Shown: piece after piece, positions 17,800 to 28,087 of the stretch
Layout: every line of letters starts with the position of its first letter
Position numbering within the stretch: the first letter of the stretch is position 1
Source: Brucella thiophenivorans
Lineage (GTDB): Bacteria > Pseudomonadota > Alphaproteobacteria > Rhizobiales > Rhizobiaceae
Reading direction: 5' to 3'
Length of the DNA stretch: 64,000 nt
Assembly: GCF_002252445.1 (NCBI RefSeq)
Contig: NZ_NNRJ01000015.1
Span: 558,001 to 622,000 of the forward strand
The notes under the pieces: generated by a model
Told to the model about the DNA's origin: nothing
The model's database searches: none
Seen by the model: only the letters and a program-made list of their open reading frames with translations
Made by a program: the position numbers and the translations under genes

Positions 17800-18549
17800 T
17801 TGGCCAACGATCCGATCCATCAGTTCCAGGTTTCCCGATTGATTCCGATCGATGTCGGTGGTTTGGACCTGTCGTTCACCAATGTTTCGGCTTTCATGGT
17901 CGCGACCGTTGTGCTGGCATCCGGTTTCCTTTATTTCACATCGTCGAGCCGTGGTTTGATCCCAAGCCGCCTTCAGTCGGTTTCGGAAATGGCCTACGAG
18001 TTTGTAGCATCGAGCCTGAGAGATTCAGCTGGTTCGAAGGGCATGAAGTTCTTCCCATTCGTGTTCTCGCTGTTCATGTTTATTCTGGTCGCAAACTTCA
18101 TCGGCCTGTTCCCTTATTTCTACACCATCACCAGCCAGATCATCGTAACCTTTGCACTCGCCTTGCTGGTTATCGGTACTGTGATTATCTACGGTTTCTA
18201 TAAGCACGGTTTGGGCTTCCTCAAGCTCTTCGTGCCAAGTGGTGTTCCGGGAATCATCGTGCCGCTGGTTGTAGCCATTGAAATCATCTCGTTCCTCTCG
18301 CGCCCTATCAGTCTTTCAGTTCGTCTTTTTGCGAACATGCTGGCAGGCCACATCACACTCAAGGTTTTCGCAGGCTTCGTTGTCTCGCTGAGCTCGCTTG
18401 GTGCACTTGGTATTGGTGGCGCAATCCTGCCTTTGATCATGACGGTCGCGATCACCGCTCTTGAGTTCCTGGTTGCATTCCTCCAGGCCTACGTCTTCAC
18501 CGTTCTTACCTGCATGTACATTAACGACGCAGTACATCCAGGACACTAA
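17800..18549 (+). CDS. atpB: F0F1 ATP synthase subunit a
   Basis: The 249-residue integral membrane protein forms the proton half-channels against the c ring. The essential arginine lies in [18 protein letters not shown], and the C-terminal [22 protein letters not shown] segment is typical. The TTG at 17800 ([11 protein letters not shown]) matches the N-terminus known from Brucella AtpB. A GAGG motif lies about six bases upstream. Confidence 0.97.
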   Translation: MANDPIHQFQVSRLIPIDVGGLDLSFTNVSAFMVATVVLASGFLYFTSSSRGLIPSRLQSVSEMAYEFVASSLRDSAGSKGMKFFPFVFSLFMFILVANFIGLFPYFYTITSQIIVTFALALLVIGTVIIYGFYKHGLGFLKLFVPSGVPGIIVPLVVAIEIISFLSRPISLSVRLFANMLAGHITLKVFAGFVVSLSSLGALGIGGAILPLIMTVAITALEFLVAFLQAYVFTVLTCMYINDAVHPGH

Positions 18550-18618
18550 GGTTCTAGCCGGCGGGTTTCCGCCAGAACAGAAATCCGCACTAATTTACAA
18601 TCCAGAAGGAGCTTTAAC

Positions 18619-18846
18619 ATGGAAGCGGAAGCAGCAAAGTACATCGGCGCCGGTCTCGCGTGTTTCGGTATGGCCGGTACGGCTCTCGGCCTCGGCAACA
18701 TTTTCGGTAGCTATCTCTCGGGCGCTCTGCGTAACCCATCCGCTGCTGACAGCCAGTTCGGCCGTCTCGTGTTCGGTTTCGCTGTGACGGAAGCTCTGGG
18801 CATCTTCTCGCTGCTCATCGCGCTTCTGCTCCTCTTCGCTGTTTAA
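18619..18846 (+). CDS. atpE: F0F1 ATP synthase subunit c
   Basis: The 75-residue hairpin of two membrane helices forms the rotor ring. The polar loop RNPSA is visible and the proton-carrying carboxylate is E58 ([10 protein letters not shown]). AGAAGGAG precedes the ATG. Length and sequence are normal for alphaproteobacteria. A 145-bp gap follows before the b' gene. Confidence 0.97.
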   Translation: MEAEAAKYIGAGLACFGMAGTALGLGNIFGSYLSGALRNPSAADSQFGRLVFGFAVTEALGIFSLLIALLLLFAV

Positions 18847-18990
18847 TCAACAGTCGCAAGAAACTGGCCTGCCGCGATCTGTATCTTGAAATGCAGCGCG
18901 GCTGGCCTTTGCATATGAAGTCTGAGTGAGCATGTTTAAAACCGGAAATTCTTTCCGGTAAGAATATGCTGGATTAAAGGGGAAATCTGG

Positions 18991-19608
18991 ATGTTCGTGT
19001 CCACGGCGTTTGCCCAAACCGCCACCGAATCGCAACCGGCACCAGCTGCTGGCGAGCACGGCGCAGCCGATGCTGTGCACACCGAAACCGGGGTCGCGCA
19101 CGATGCCGGACACGGCAGCGGCGTATTCCCGCCGTTTGATTCCACCCATTATGCATCGCAGCTTTTGTGGCTGGCGATCACTTTCGGTCTTTTCTATCTG
19201 TTTCTGTCGCGTGTGGTTCTGCCACGTATCGGCGGTGTGATCGAGAACCGTCGTGACCGTATCGCACAGGATCTCGAACAGGCTGCCCGCCTCAAGCAGG
19301 ATGCAGACAACGCGATTGCTGCTTACGAGCAGGAACTGGCTGCGGCCCGTACCAAGGCTGCTTCGATTGCTGAAGCTGCTCGCGAAAAGGGCAAAGGCGA
19401 AGCAGATGCCGAACGTGCAGCTGCAGAAGCTGTTCTTGAAGGCAAGCTTGCGGAAGCCGAAGAACGTATCGCCGCAATCAAGGCCAAGGCCATGAGCGAT
19501 GTCGGTACGATCGCCGAAGAAACCACGTCTGCGATTGTTGAGCAGCTTCTGGGAACCAAGGCCGACAAGGCCGACGTCACAGCAGCCGTCAAAACCGCAA
19601 ACGCCTGA
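18991..19608 (+). CDS. atpG: F0F1 ATP synthase subunit b'
   Basis: The 205-residue protein starts [18 protein letters not shown], with a long Ala/His-rich N-terminus before its single membrane helix ([20 protein letters not shown]) and a long coiled coil rich in Ala and Glu. This is the b' stalk subunit seen in alphaproteobacteria and phototrophs. AAAGGGG lies a few bases upstream. It ends ten bases before the b subunit gene. Confidence 0.93.
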   Translation: MFVSTAFAQTATESQPAPAAGEHGAADAVHTETGVAHDAGHGSGVFPPFDSTHYASQLLWLAITFGLFYLFLSRVVLPRIGGVIENRRDRIAQDLEQAARLKQDADNAIAAYEQELAAARTKAASIAEAAREKGKGEADAERAAAEAVLEGKLAEAEERIAAIKAKAMSDVGTIAEETTSAIVEQLLGTKADKADVTAAVKTANA

Positions 19609-19618
19609 GGAGACGAAA

Positions 19619-20098
19619 ATGGATTCAACATTTTGGGCATTTATTGCTCTTCTTCTCTTCTTGGCACTGATTGCCTATCTGAAGGTTCCGGGCATGATTG
19701 GACGCTCGCTCGATGAGCGTGCCGAAAATATCAAGAAGGAACTCGAAGAAGCCCGCACCTTGCGTGAAGAAGCTCAGCAGCTTCTTGCGGAATATCATCG
19801 CAAGCGTAAGGAAGCCGAAAAAGAAGCCGGCGACATTGTTGCTGCCGCTGAACGTGAAGCAAAGGCGCTTCTCGAAGACGCAAAGCGCGCGACGGAAGAA
19901 TATGTTGTTCGTCGCAACAAGCTTGCAGAGCAGAAGATTGCAACCGCTGAAACCGATGCAATTAATGCGGTCCGCGCTTCGGCTGTCGATCTGGCAATTG
20001 CCGCAGCTGGCAAAATCGTCGCCGACAAGGTTGACGCCAAGGTTGCAGGCACCTTGTTCAAGGATGCGCTCGGTCAGGTCAAGACAAACCTGAACTAA
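19619..20098 (+). CDS. atpF: F0F1 ATP synthase subunit b
   Basis: The 159-residue subunit has an N-terminal membrane helix (FWAFIALLLFLALIAYL) and a long coiled coil that forms the peripheral stalk. ATG 19619 sits just after TGAGGAGACGAAA, which overlaps the end of atpG; an in-frame start at 19499 lies in the coding region of atpG and is rejected. It is the last gene of the F0 operon and is followed by a terminator. Confidence 0.95.
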   Translation: MDSTFWAFIALLLFLALIAYLKVPGMIGRSLDERAENIKKELEEARTLREEAQQLLAEYHRKRKEAEKEAGDIVAAAEREAKALLEDAKRATEEYVVRRNKLAEQKIATAETDAINAVRASAVDLAIAAAGKIVADKVDAKVAGTLFKDALGQVKTNLN

Positions 20099-20120
20099 GT
20101 TTACTATCATCAAGTTTTAG

Positions 20121-20150
20121 AAACGCCGCCTCAAAAGGGCGGCGTTTTTC
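20121..20150 (+). terminator. Rho-independent terminator of the F0 operon
   Basis: AACGCCGCC-TCAAAAG-GGCGGCGTT stem followed by TTTCG, 23 bp after the atpF stop. Confidence 0.9.
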
Positions 20151-20232
20151 GTCTTTGCCTATCAGCTTATGGTTTCAGGAAGCCTTGTTTTATCGTTGTG
20201 TAAGTTCATGCCTACCTGAATTACGGCGGCTT

Positions 20233-21132
20233 TTAGCTGCTATTTTTCTGTTTGGCCGGTAAAGTTATGGCGATGACGCCTATGATGACAAATGCCAATC
20301 CCAGCCATGCTGTCGATGTCAGGCGTTCTCCGAGAAAAATCACGCCAATACCGACGCCGATGGGAACGCGCAGATAGGCTTGTGCGGTTGTGCCAACTGA
20401 GCCCAAAGTCTGGATCAGACGGAAGTAAATCGTAAACGCCGCTGCGGTTGAAAACACAGCCAAACTGAGCAAGGCGAGTATCGAGTTTGCACTAGGATCG
20501 AGCGTCCAAGGGCGATCAATGATGAGGCTTAGCGGAATGAGAATGATCGCACCGCTTATCAGCGAGCCGGCAGCGGGGATCATCGGATCAAGACCCTTAA
20601 AGTTCCGGCCAAAGATTGCGGCACATGCATAGCAAATCGTTGCCGCGACGATTGCGAGTTGTGCCCATAGTTCTTTGCCCAGCCCACCAAGCGACTGCAT
20701 GCCGATGATTAGGCATGTTCCGCTGAGGCCAGCCGCCACGCCAAACAGCCTGCGGCTTGTAATGGGCTCATGCCGGGTAATCAAAAGCGTGATCAGGAAT
20801 GTGAATATCGGTGTCGTTGAATTCAGGATGGCCGCAAGCCCTGCCTCTGTCGTTTGTTCCGCCCAGGCAATTGCTGTGAAAGGGATAACGCTGTTCAGGC
20901 AGGCCTGAAACAGAAAGCGCTTCCAAATGACAGGATCTGCCGGAAGCCTGAAGCCCCGCAGCCTGATGATCGCTATCAGTATAAGTCCGGCGACCAATGT
21001 TCTCGCAGCGATCAATGTAATAGGTGGGATTGTCTCTACACCGATCTTGATGAAGCTATAGGACGCTCCCCACAGGGTTGCCAGCAGAAGCAGCAATCCG
21101 AGTTCGACGGCAATATTTGTTTTCTGGTTCAT
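20233..21132 (-). CDS. EamA/DMT-family transporter
   Basis: The protein of about 299 residues has ten predicted membrane helices in two EamA repeats, starting ELGLLLLLATLWGASYSFIKIG, the usual first-helix motif of drug/metabolite transporters. ATG 21132 has AGGAT upstream and removes an implausible 76-residue hydrophilic extension that overlaps rnhB. Substrate unknown. Confidence 0.85.
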   Translation of the reverse strand: MNQKTNIAVELGLLLLLATLWGASYSFIKIGVETIPPITLIAARTLVAGLILIAIIRLRGFRLPADPVIWKRFLFQACLNSVIPFTAIAWAEQTTEAGLAAILNSTTPIFTFLITLLITRHEPITSRRLFGVAAGLSGTCLIIGMQSLGGLGKELWAQLAIVAATICYACAAIFGRNFKGLDPMIPAAGSLISGAIILIPLSLIIDRPWTLDPSANSILALLSLAVFSTAAAFTIYFRLIQTLGSVGTTAQAYLRVPIGVGIGVIFLGERLTSTAWLGLAFVIIGVIAITLPAKQKNSS

Positions 21133-21211
21133 TCTGATCCTGCATGTATGAAAGGCTTCAATGCTCTTTAGCACTTTGCCGTTCGCATGCGCTTCGGTAT
21201 GCGCCGAACTG

Positions 21212-21874
21212 TCAGCAGGAATAGCGCCCTTTGATTGGTGCAAAACTATAGCGATGAATGCCGGGCACAGGCCCCTCGGTCTCAATGGCTGCGCGATGCC
21301 TGACTGTGCCATAACCCGCGTGCACTTCAAGCCCATAGGCGGGATGGGCTGCGCCTGCACGGTTCAACATACGGTCACGTGTGACCTTTGCCACGATGGA
21401 AGCAGCAGCAATAGATACGGAACGTTGATCGCCCTTAACCAAAGCAGAGCCGGGGCAAGACAAACCGGGAGGAATATCACGACCATCAATCAAGGCGTGA
21501 TCCGGGCTGAGTGTCAGGCCCATAAACGAACGCCGCATTGCTTCAAGGGCTGCTTTGCGAATGTCGCTCCCATCAATGCTGCGGGCACTTAAGCTTGCGA
21601 CCGAAACGGTCAGCGCTTTGGCCAGAATGATTTCATAAAGCGCATCGCGCTTGGCAGCCTTCAGCCGCTTTGAATCATCCAGTCCTTCAGGCAAGTCATC
21701 CGGGTCAAGAACAACCGTTGCCGCAACGACTGGACCCGCTAACGGGCCGCGGCCAGCTTCATCAATGCCAGCGATATATTTAAGACCTCGCGACAGATAT
21801 TTCTCTTCTTCAGAGAAGTCTGGTGCGAGTGGTATTTCAAAGAGGAGCGGAGAATCAGAAGACAAGCGTTTCAT
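21212..21874 (-). CDS. rnhB: Ribonuclease HII
   Basis: The 220-residue enzyme removes RNA from RNA:DNA hybrids and single ribonucleotides from DNA. Catalytic carboxylates are visible in [18 protein letters not shown] (Asp-Glu), in [10 protein letters not shown] (Asp) and in the KVTRDR segment (Asp). The N-terminal 25 residues are a short extension. It is followed on the same strand by the DMT transporter gene and preceded by the radical SAM gene. Confidence 0.95.
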   Translation of the reverse strand: MKRLSSDSPLLFEIPLAPDFSEEEKYLSRGLKYIAGIDEAGRGPLAGPVVAATVVLDPDDLPEGLDDSKRLKAAKRDALYEIILAKALTVSVASLSARSIDGSDIRKAALEAMRRSFMGLTLSPDHALIDGRDIPPGLSCPGSALVKGDQRSVSIAAASIVAKVTRDRMLNRAGAAHPAYGLEVHAGYGTVRHRAAIETEGPVPGIHRYSFAPIKGRYSC

Positions 21875-22066
21875 TTGGCGGCGATGCTCGCATTGCTTCT
21901 GATTCTCCGCAAGGTCCCTGCCGAGGATATTGGCGTAAAAGCAGGGGCCTTCCGTCCGAAAAAATCAGACGGGGATGGAACGCACAACTGACAACTCATG
22001 CACACATAAACGTCAGCGTATCTTCTGAACCAGAACGCTGAAATATCGCGCTCTGATTTCCAGTAT

Positions 22067-23221
22067 TTAGAAAAGCGAAAGTTGTTTTCCACCCTTTTCA
22101 ACGGGTTCAAACAGGTCGGTACGGAAGGGAATACGCTTTGAATTGAAGCCGAGCTTGCGTGCGCTAATTTCGAAACGACGCCCGATTTGCCATGCATAAG
22201 GGCCAGTGCCGCGCATGCGCTTACCCCATTCCGCATCATAATCCTTGCCGTCGCGCATGGAGCGTACAAGCGACATCACATGGCGATAACGGTCAGGATA
22301 ATTGCGCAGCAACCAGTCCTTGAACAAAGGCGCCACTTCAAGCGGCAGACGCAGCAGCACATAGCCCGCCTCACGCGCGCCTTGTGCATATGCCGCATCC
22401 AGAATGCGCTCAATCTCATGATCGTTGATCCCAGGAATAACTGGCCCCATCATGACATTGGTGGGAATGCCCGCATCGTTGAGCTTGCGAATGGCTTGCA
22501 GTCGCAGGGTTGGGGTCGAAGCGCGTGGCTCCATGGTGCGTGCAAGATCGGCATCAAGCGTGGTAACTGAAAGTGCGACCTTTGCAAGTCCCTTTTCGGC
22601 CATACGGCTGAGTATGTCGACGTCTCGCACCACCAGAGCCGACTTGGTGACAATTCCCACGGGGTGATTGGCGGCCTCCAGCACTTCGAGAATCTCACGC
22701 ATGATGCGCCATTTTTTCTCGATAGGCTGATAAGGGTCGGTGTTGGTGCCGATGGCAATTGTTTTGGGTGTATAGCCGGGCTTTGCCAGCTCGCGTTCGA
22801 GCAGGTGCGCCGCGTTTGGCTTGGCAAACAGGCGCGCTTCGAAATCAAGCCCAGCGGAAAGGCCCATATAGCTGTGTGAAGGACGTGCGAAGCAATAGAT
22901 ACAGCCATGTTCGCAGCCGCGATAGGGATTGATGGAGCGGTCGAAATTGATGTCAGGGGAATCGTTTCGCGTGATAATCGTGCGTGGCTTTTCCACCTGA
23001 ACGTCAGTCTTGAACGGCGGTAAATCTTCAAGGGACTCCCAACCATCGTCAAATTCATGTCGCGTGCTGGGCTCGAAACGTCCTGTCGGGTTGATACCAG
23101 CCCCACGACCGCGCCGACGTGAATGGTCAATGCGCAAGCCTGCTTCACTCACAAGCGCATTGGCATGTTCCGCGCGTCCTGCTCCGAATGCTGCTTTATC
23201 TGCCTGCTGGATGATTTCCAT
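22067..23221 (-). CDS. PA0069-family radical SAM protein
   Basis: The 384-residue protein carries the radical SAM cluster motif CxxxCxxC as GCEHGCIYCFARPSH near residues 100-112, followed by YMGLSAGLDFE and the GTNTDPYQPIEKKWR segment that marks the PA0069/SplB-like group. The function of the group is unknown. In rhizobia it is often beside rnhB, as here. It stands before rnhB on the same strand with a gap of about 190 bp. Confidence 0.9.
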   Translation of the reverse strand: MEIIQQADKAAFGAGRAEHANALVSEAGLRIDHSRRRGRGAGINPTGRFEPSTRHEFDDGWESLEDLPPFKTDVQVEKPRTIITRNDSPDINFDRSINPYRGCEHGCIYCFARPSHSYMGLSAGLDFEARLFAKPNAAHLLERELAKPGYTPKTIAIGTNTDPYQPIEKKWRIMREILEVLEAANHPVGIVTKSALVVRDVDILSRMAEKGLAKVALSVTTLDADLARTMEPRASTPTLRLQAIRKLNDAGIPTNVMMGPVIPGINDHEIERILDAAYAQGAREAGYVLLRLPLEVAPLFKDWLLRNYPDRYRHVMSLVRSMRDGKDYDAEWGKRMRGTGPYAWQIGRRFEISARKLGFNSKRIPFRTDLFEPVEKGGKQLSLF

Positions 23222-23329
23222 GACTTGTTCTCTTGTTGGTGAATCTATTCCTATCGCAAATTATAGAACAAATCAAGAACATAAGTAGGCGCAGCTTTTC
23301 GACTACGCGGACTTGATATAGAAGGGGCT

Positions 23330-23848
23330 ATGTTGTCCGTACTCATAGTCACTCAAAACTCTGAAAAGCTTCTGGCGCATAGCTTGTCGGCCTTGGTGCC
23401 TGCAGTGGTGGATGGGCTTTTGCGCCGCGTCGTCGTCATTGATCAAGGCTCGATGGATGAGACGAGGCTAGTGGCGGAAGGCGCAGGCTGCGCTCTTTAT
23501 AATGAGGATGATCTATCTAACGCTATTGGTTCGGTGCGAACGCAATGGCTGCTATTTTTACAACCCGGTGCGACATTGTCGGACGACTGGATGGTTTCAG
23601 TACAGCGTCACATGGATGCTGCGAATTCTGCGGCGCGTTTTACACTGGCACAGGAATATTGCTTGGGACTGTTTGGAAAAGTCTTTGGCCATAAGCCATC
23701 GTTGAAAGCTGGATTGTTGGTGAGAATTGATACTCTCAAACCATTACCTTCCATTGCGATTGAGCTTGAAGATTTGGCGCGTCAGTTGAAGCCGGTGAGG
23801 CTGTCGGCAATCATCACTCCGCCAGAGACGACAAAAGGCGGAGCCTGA
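23330..23848 (+). CDS. Short glycosyltransferase family 2-like protein
   Basis: The 172-residue protein opens like a GT-A glycosyltransferase (MLSVLIVTQNSEKLL, VVVIDQGSMDETR) and has a LLFLQPGATLSDDW segment where the metal-binding DxD would stand. The usual acceptor half of GT2 enzymes is missing, so it may bind a sugar nucleotide without full catalysis, or use a reduced fold. A terminator overlaps its stop codon. It is divergent from the radical SAM gene. Confidence 0.7.
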   Translation: MLSVLIVTQNSEKLLAHSLSALVPAVVDGLLRRVVVIDQGSMDETRLVAEGAGCALYNEDDLSNAIGSVRTQWLLFLQPGATLSDDWMVSVQRHMDAANSAARFTLAQEYCLGLFGKVFGHKPSLKAGLLVRIDTLKPLPSIAIELEDLARQLKPVRLSAIITPPETTKGGA

Positions 23849-23864
23849 GTGGCTTCGCCTTTTT
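23833..23864 (+). terminator. Terminator overlapping the end of the GT-like gene
   Basis: AAAAGGCGGAGCC-TGAGT-GGCTTCGCCTTTT stem with a short T run; the stop codon TGA lies in the loop. Confidence 0.75.
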
Positions 23865-23888
23865 GCACGTAACCGGGATTAGCGGATA

Positions 23889-24116
23889 TTATTTCTGAAA
23901 GCTCGAAGGCGATGCGTCGCCAAAGCGATGAGCCGAACCGTCACTGAAAGTTGACTGGCCGATGGAAGCGGTCGCAGTGTTATCGACCTGCTGCGAGGAC
24001 ACTGGCGTGCGGTCATTGGCATAAAGAGCAGCAGGAGTGCCAACATTTGGATTTTCAGCGAAAGCAGCACCGGCACTTAGAGCAACAGCTACAGCAGCAA
24101 GAACAAACTTTTTCAT
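23889..24116 (-). CDS. Small exported protein of unknown function
   Basis: The 75-residue product has a clean signal peptide (MKKFVLAAVAVALSAGAAFA) and a mature part of about 55 residues with no Cys, rich in Ser, Thr and Ala (ENPNVGTPAALYANDRTP). AGGAGAT lies before the start. Similar short exported proteins are common in Brucellaceae. No function can be assigned. Confidence 0.75.
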   Translation of the reverse strand: MKKFVLAAVAVALSAGAAFAENPNVGTPAALYANDRTPVSSQQVDNTATASIGQSTFSDGSAHRFGDASPSSFQK

Positions 24117-24330
24117 TTTCTATCTCCTTGGGTGTGGGAAGCGGCGATTTCTTCGTCGTTTCGATGATTGAGAGATAGGCCTTTCCAATGCACAGGCATA
24201 GACAGCAGATGGTTCACAGATTGTATCTCATATGGTGAACAATCTAAATGGATTTTAGGTGAATAGCCAAAAAATATGCTATTTGATCAAGTATATGTGA
24301 ACATTAAAATGCTGAAACTGGTGCGCTTGG

Positions 24331-25230
24331 TCAGGATGCTGACGATGCCGTTTGGGTTGCAACAACAAACCAGTTAGGGTTTTGTGCCTTGATCTGACTG
24401 GCTGCAAATGCCGCGGATTGGCGATCTTTGAAAAGGGCAAAGCAGGTCGCGCCTGAACCTGACATTCGTGCGAATAGCGTCTGATGTGTACGCAGCACGT
24501 CAAGTGTGCCGCTGATTTGTGGCGCGAGTGTCAGAGCTGCTGGTAGCAAGTCGTTGCGTGTCGAACCTAAGTAAGTGCAGAGCATTTCTGTGTCTGACTG
24601 AGGGGGCAAGGTCAGGGGTGGGTTATCGCGTTTTGTCAATGCACGGAAGACATCCGGTGTGGCAACCGCCGTGCCGTCATTAACAAGAAGCAGCTCTAGC
24701 TTAGGCATTCCTTTGACGGGAGTAAGCCGCTCACCAATACCGCGTGCAATCAAAGGCGTGCCATACGCCGCACCATGCAGACACATGGGAAGATCGGCCC
24801 CCAATTTCAAACCAAGCTCTGCCAGCCTGTCAAAGCTGAGGTTCAGTTGCCAAAGATCATTGAGTGCAAGCAGGGTGGCTGCGGCATCGCTAGAGCCGCC
24901 GCCAATGCCAGAAGCTATCGGCATGTTTTTTTCAAGGTGTATGGAAACAGGCGGCAGGTCATGCGCGCTAGTTTCTCGTAACGCATCACGCGCTTTAAGA
25001 ACGAGATTGCTGTTATCAAGCGGAACACCTTTTTCAAAGCGTCCGCTGATTGTAAAATGATCCTGTTGGGTATTCTCAACGCGAATAACATCGCCGTAAT
25101 CGGCAAACACTACCAGCATGTCGAGCAGATGATACCCGTCATCCCGACGCCCGGTGACATGGAGCGCGAGATTAATTTTGGCCGGAGCTGTGTATTGAAC
25201 CGTTTGCGCGGCCTTGGAGGAAATATGCAT
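24331..25230 (-). CDS. ispE: 4-diphosphocytidyl-2-C-methyl-D-erythritol kinase
   Basis: The 299-residue GHMP kinase phosphorylates CDP-methylerythritol in the non-mevalonate isoprenoid pathway, the pathway of dxs at the right end. The opening motif [20 protein letters not shown] carries the catalytic Lys, and the ATP-binding loop is [16 protein letters not shown]. Length is normal. It is followed by a 200-bp intergenic gap with no gene and preceded closely by a small membrane protein gene. Confidence 0.96.
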   Translation of the reverse strand: MHISSKAAQTVQYTAPAKINLALHVTGRRDDGYHLLDMLVVFADYGDVIRVENTQQDHFTISGRFEKGVPLDNSNLVLKARDALRETSAHDLPPVSIHLEKNMPIASGIGGGSSDAAATLLALNDLWQLNLSFDRLAELGLKLGADLPMCLHGAAYGTPLIARGIGERLTPVKGMPKLELLLVNDGTAVATPDVFRALTKRDNPPLTLPPQSDTEMLCTYLGSTRNDLLPAALTLAPQISGTLDVLRTHQTLFARMSGSGATCFALFKDRQSAAFAASQIKAQNPNWFVVATQTASSAS

Positions 25231-25248
25231 GACTGAAATTGGTTATGA

Positions 25249-25434
25249 TCAGTCTTTCTTGACGTAATATTCGCCAGTCTTTGGATCTTGAACGAGCGTT
25301 CCATGCGCGCGGTTCTGCGCTTCCTTTTCGGCGCGGCGCACGCGCTGGGTAACGCGTGTGGCTTCGCGCTTGAACGATCGATAACCGTACCATGCGGCAG
25401 CAATAATCAGCAGTAGAAATATAAGCTGGGGCAT
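25249..25434 (-). CDS. Small membrane protein, 61 residues
   Basis: The 61-residue protein has one N-terminal helix (LIFLLLIIAAAWYGYRSF), a charged Arg/Lys-rich amphipathic segment, and a C-terminal DPKTGEYYVKKD motif that I recall as conserved among Rhizobiales. It lies 18 bp before ispE on the same strand, so co-transcription is likely. No function known. Confidence 0.72.
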   Translation of the reverse strand: MPQLIFLLLIIAAAWYGYRSFKREATRVTQRVRRAEKEAQNRAHGTLVQDPKTGEYYVKKD

Positions 25435-25562
25435 GGCCTTTAATCCTCAGGCTTAAAACAGATCCCAGAATGCCATTTTGAGATCATGCAGTGATAATTC
25501 TTGACAGATAGCATAACACTGACTGTCAGTTTATGCATCATAACATGGTAAATCCATGGAAT

Positions 25563-26447
25563 TCAAAGCCCGTATCGAGCCCAAAGCGCTTTTTCTTCTG
25601 CAACGGATAGTATGCCGTCGCCAAGATTGGCTGCAATTGCAGCAGGGTCAATCCCACCGAGTGCGATTTCTATGCCTGGGGCCTTGCGACCCAACAGGCC
25701 GCGTTTTGGCTCAATCAGGTTAAGCTTCACTTTGTTGCCATAGGTTTTGCGCAGGAAACTGCGCATATCACCAAGACCATCGACAAGTCCAAGTTCCTTA
25801 CCCTTGGTGCCAGTCCAGAACATGCCCGTGAAAAGGTCTGGATCATCAGCAAGCTTGCTGCCACGACGTTCCTTGACCATATCTATAAAGGTCTCATGGA
25901 TTTCAAGCTGTAGCGTCTTAAGTCGGTCTATATCGGCTTTTTTCTCCGGCTGGAACGGGTCAAGCACGGCCTTGTTCTGGCCTGCAGTATAAACGCGACG
26001 CTCGACACCGATTTTCTTGAGTAGCTCAGGGAAGCCAAAGGATGCAGAAACCACGCCGATTGAACCGACAATCGACGAAGGATCAGCAATGATTTCATCG
26101 CCCGCAAGCGCGATCATATAACCGCCAGATGCGGCTGCGTCCTCGACGAAAACGAACACACGTTTTTGATGCTCATCGGCCAGATCCCGAATACGGCGAT
26201 AGATCAGCCGTGATTGTACTGGCGAGCCGCCGGGGGAATTGATCGAAATGGCAACTGCCGGGGTTTCCTTGTCGTTAAACGCTTTTTCAAGAATGCCGGC
26301 TGCACTTGCAAGTGAAAGCGAAGGACGCAGCGCAGAACCACCACTCATAATGGCGCCGTGCAGACGCACAACGGGAATTTCAATTTCTTTTTTGCGAAAA
26401 CGACGCGGAATGAAGCGGGACAATATGCCGGACAAATCAAACTCCAA
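25563..26447 (-). CDS. S49-family peptidase (SohB/SppA-like)
   Basis: The product of about 294 residues is a membrane-linked serine protease of family S49. It shows the nucleophile segment AAASGGYMIALAGDEI (Ser) and the conserved INSPGGSPVQ loop; the general base Lys is expected further on. Signal peptide peptidases of this family degrade membrane peptides. The start is uncertain: the ATG at 26528 lies in the nhaA terminator hairpin, so I prefer the TTG at 26447 (LEFDLSGILSRF). Confidence 0.85.
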   Translation of the reverse strand: MEFDLSGILSRFIPRRFRKKEIEIPVVRLHGAIMSGGSALRPSLSLASAAGILEKAFNDKETPAVAISINSPGGSPVQSRLIYRRIRDLADEHQKRVFVFVEDAAASGGYMIALAGDEIIADPSSIVGSIGVVSASFGFPELLKKIGVERRVYTAGQNKAVLDPFQPEKKADIDRLKTLQLEIHETFIDMVKERRGSKLADDPDLFTGMFWTGTKGKELGLVDGLGDMRSFLRKTYGNKVKLNLIEPKRGLLGRKAPGIEIALGGIDPAAIAANLGDGILSVAEEKALWARYGL

Positions 26448-26502
26448 CTTGAAAAAACATCTTAAAACGAATGTAGGAAGCAAATATGCAAACACAAAGA
26501 GC

Positions 26503-26529
26503 AATGCCCGGAATTTTGTTCCGGGCATT
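26503..26529 (-). terminator. Terminator downstream of nhaA
   Basis: Perfect stem AATGCCCGGAA-CAAAA-TTCCGGGCATT read on the minus strand, ten bases after the nhaA stop, followed by GCTCTTTGTGTTT. Confidence 0.75.
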
Positions 26530-26538
26530 GAAAAAACG

Positions 26539-27717
26539 TTAGTTTTTTGGCTTTGCCAGCATTGTGAGCAGGACATAACCGCAGACTGCTGAAAGCGCGG
26601 AGCCCGTCAGGACGCCGATTTTCGTTTCTGCCTGCAAGAGTTCTGACGGGAATGACAGAAGACCAATAAAGATGCTCATGGTAAAGCCGATGCCGCATAG
26701 GATTGCCACACCATAAAGCTGGCCCCAGCTTGCACCCATTGGCATTTGAGCGAGGCCTGTTTTGATCGCAAGCCATGCCGCGCCAAACACACCAATCTGC
26801 TTGCCGATAAATAGGCCGAGCATGATTCCAAGTGGCAGCGTATCGAAGATGATCGAAGGCGTCATGCCCGCGAAAGAAATACCGGCATTGGCAAAACCAA
26901 AGACCGGCACGATGAAAAATGCAACCGGCTTTGCCAGCGCATGTTCCAACGTGTGAAGCGGCGAGCTCATATCATCAGGCTTTGCTTTGGCGGCTTTAAG
27001 CGGGATCATGAGGGCTGCGACAACGCCTGCAACCGTTGCATGAACACCAGAATTGAGCACGAAAAACCACAATATTGCAGCGCCGATGAGGTATGGCAGC
27101 AATCTGGAGACACCAAGCCGGTTCATAGCAAACAGTACTGCGGCTGTCACAAAGGCTGCACCAAGATAAGGCATAGATATTTCGGCGGTATAGAAAATCG
27201 CGATGATGATCACGGCTGCCAGATCGTCAAGGATCGCAAGCGTTGCCAAAAAAACCTTGAGACTTGTCGGTACGCGTGACCCAAGCAGTGACAAAACACC
27301 GAGCGCGAAAGCAATGTCGGTTGCAGAAGGTACAGCCCAGCCACGTACCTTTTCCGGGTCGCCATAATTAAATGCCACGAAAATAAGGGCGGGCACGATC
27401 ACGCCGCCTGCAGCAGCAATTCCGGGCAGGATTCGGTTGGGCCAGCTTGCAAGCTGGCCGTCAAGAAACTCTCGCTTGATCTCAAGGCCGACCAGCAGAA
27501 AAAATACCGCCATCAATGCATCATTGACCCAGTGTGAAACACTGAGCGGTCCCAGATAAAAATGCAGCGCAGTGAAATAGGCATCGGATAAGGGCGAATT
27601 GGCGACAATCAGTGCCAATGCTGCCGCCCCCATAAGCACGATTCCACCTGCAGATTCGCTATCCAAAAATCGGCGCATGATGGAGACAGGGCGAACAGGC
27701 TTCTGGTTTGACGTCAT
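26539..27717 (-). CDS. nhaA: Na+/H+ antiporter NhaA
   Basis: The 392-residue protein has twelve membrane segments. It carries [16 protein letters not shown] and the paired ion-binding aspartates in [16 protein letters not shown], and the family opening [14 protein letters not shown]. It exchanges Na+ for H+ at alkaline pH across the inner membrane. ATG 27717 follows AAGAAGAAG; a TTG at 27732 would add five residues. It begins 12 bp after the stop of the monooxygenase gene, so the two are probably one transcript. Confidence 0.96.
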   Translation of the reverse strand: MTSNQKPVRPVSIMRRFLDSESAGGIVLMGAAALALIVANSPLSDAYFTALHFYLGPLSVSHWVNDALMAVFFLLVGLEIKREFLDGQLASWPNRILPGIAAAGGVIVPALIFVAFNYGDPEKVRGWAVPSATDIAFALGVLSLLGSRVPTSLKVFLATLAILDDLAAVIIIAIFYTAEISMPYLGAAFVTAAVLFAMNRLGVSRLLPYLIGAAILWFFVLNSGVHATVAGVVAALMIPLKAAKAKPDDMSSPLHTLEHALAKPVAFFIVPVFGFANAGISFAGMTPSIIFDTLPLGIMLGLFIGKQIGVFGAAWLAIKTGLAQMPMGASWGQLYGVAILCGIGFTMSIFIGLLSFPSELLQAETKIGVLTGSALSAVCGYVLLTMLAKPKN

Positions 27718-27728
27718 TCTTCTTCTTT

Positions 27729-28028
27729 TCAAGTTATTTCCGGAGCGCTGACTTCATAGCGTACCAGATTGTGGTCCGTTATTCTGAGCTCCGGCCAATG
27801 GGAGCGCCACTGAGCTATGTGGTCAGAAGCAAAGTGTTTTTCCAGTGAAATTCGATCCTGCCAAAGCTCTTTTACGTGAATAAGGCCCAGTTCAAATACA
27901 TCCTGAGCATAAGTATATTCAATACAGCCAGTTTCAGCACGACTTGCTTCGATCATACGTTTCATAATGGGGCGTGCCGAATCCAAGTTTTCAGCGGGCA
28001 GTCGAACGGTTCCAACGATAAGAATCAT
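27729..28028 (-). CDS. ABM-domain putative quinol monooxygenase
   Basis: The 99-residue protein is a ferredoxin-fold antibiotic biosynthesis monooxygenase (ABM) protein, as in YgiN. It shows [31 protein letters not shown], then [18 protein letters not shown]. Members oxidise quinols or detoxify small aromatics without cofactors. It lies just upstream of nhaA. Confidence 0.85.
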   Translation of the reverse strand: MILIVGTVRLPAENLDSARPIMKRMIEASRAETGCIEYTYAQDVFELGLIHVKELWQDRISLEKHFASDHIAQWRSHWPELRITDHNLVRYEVSAPEIT

Positions 28029-28087
28029 GACTTTAGTTCCCCCAAATTTATTGTTTGCACATACGCACTGTTGGCTTGCGAGTTTCT

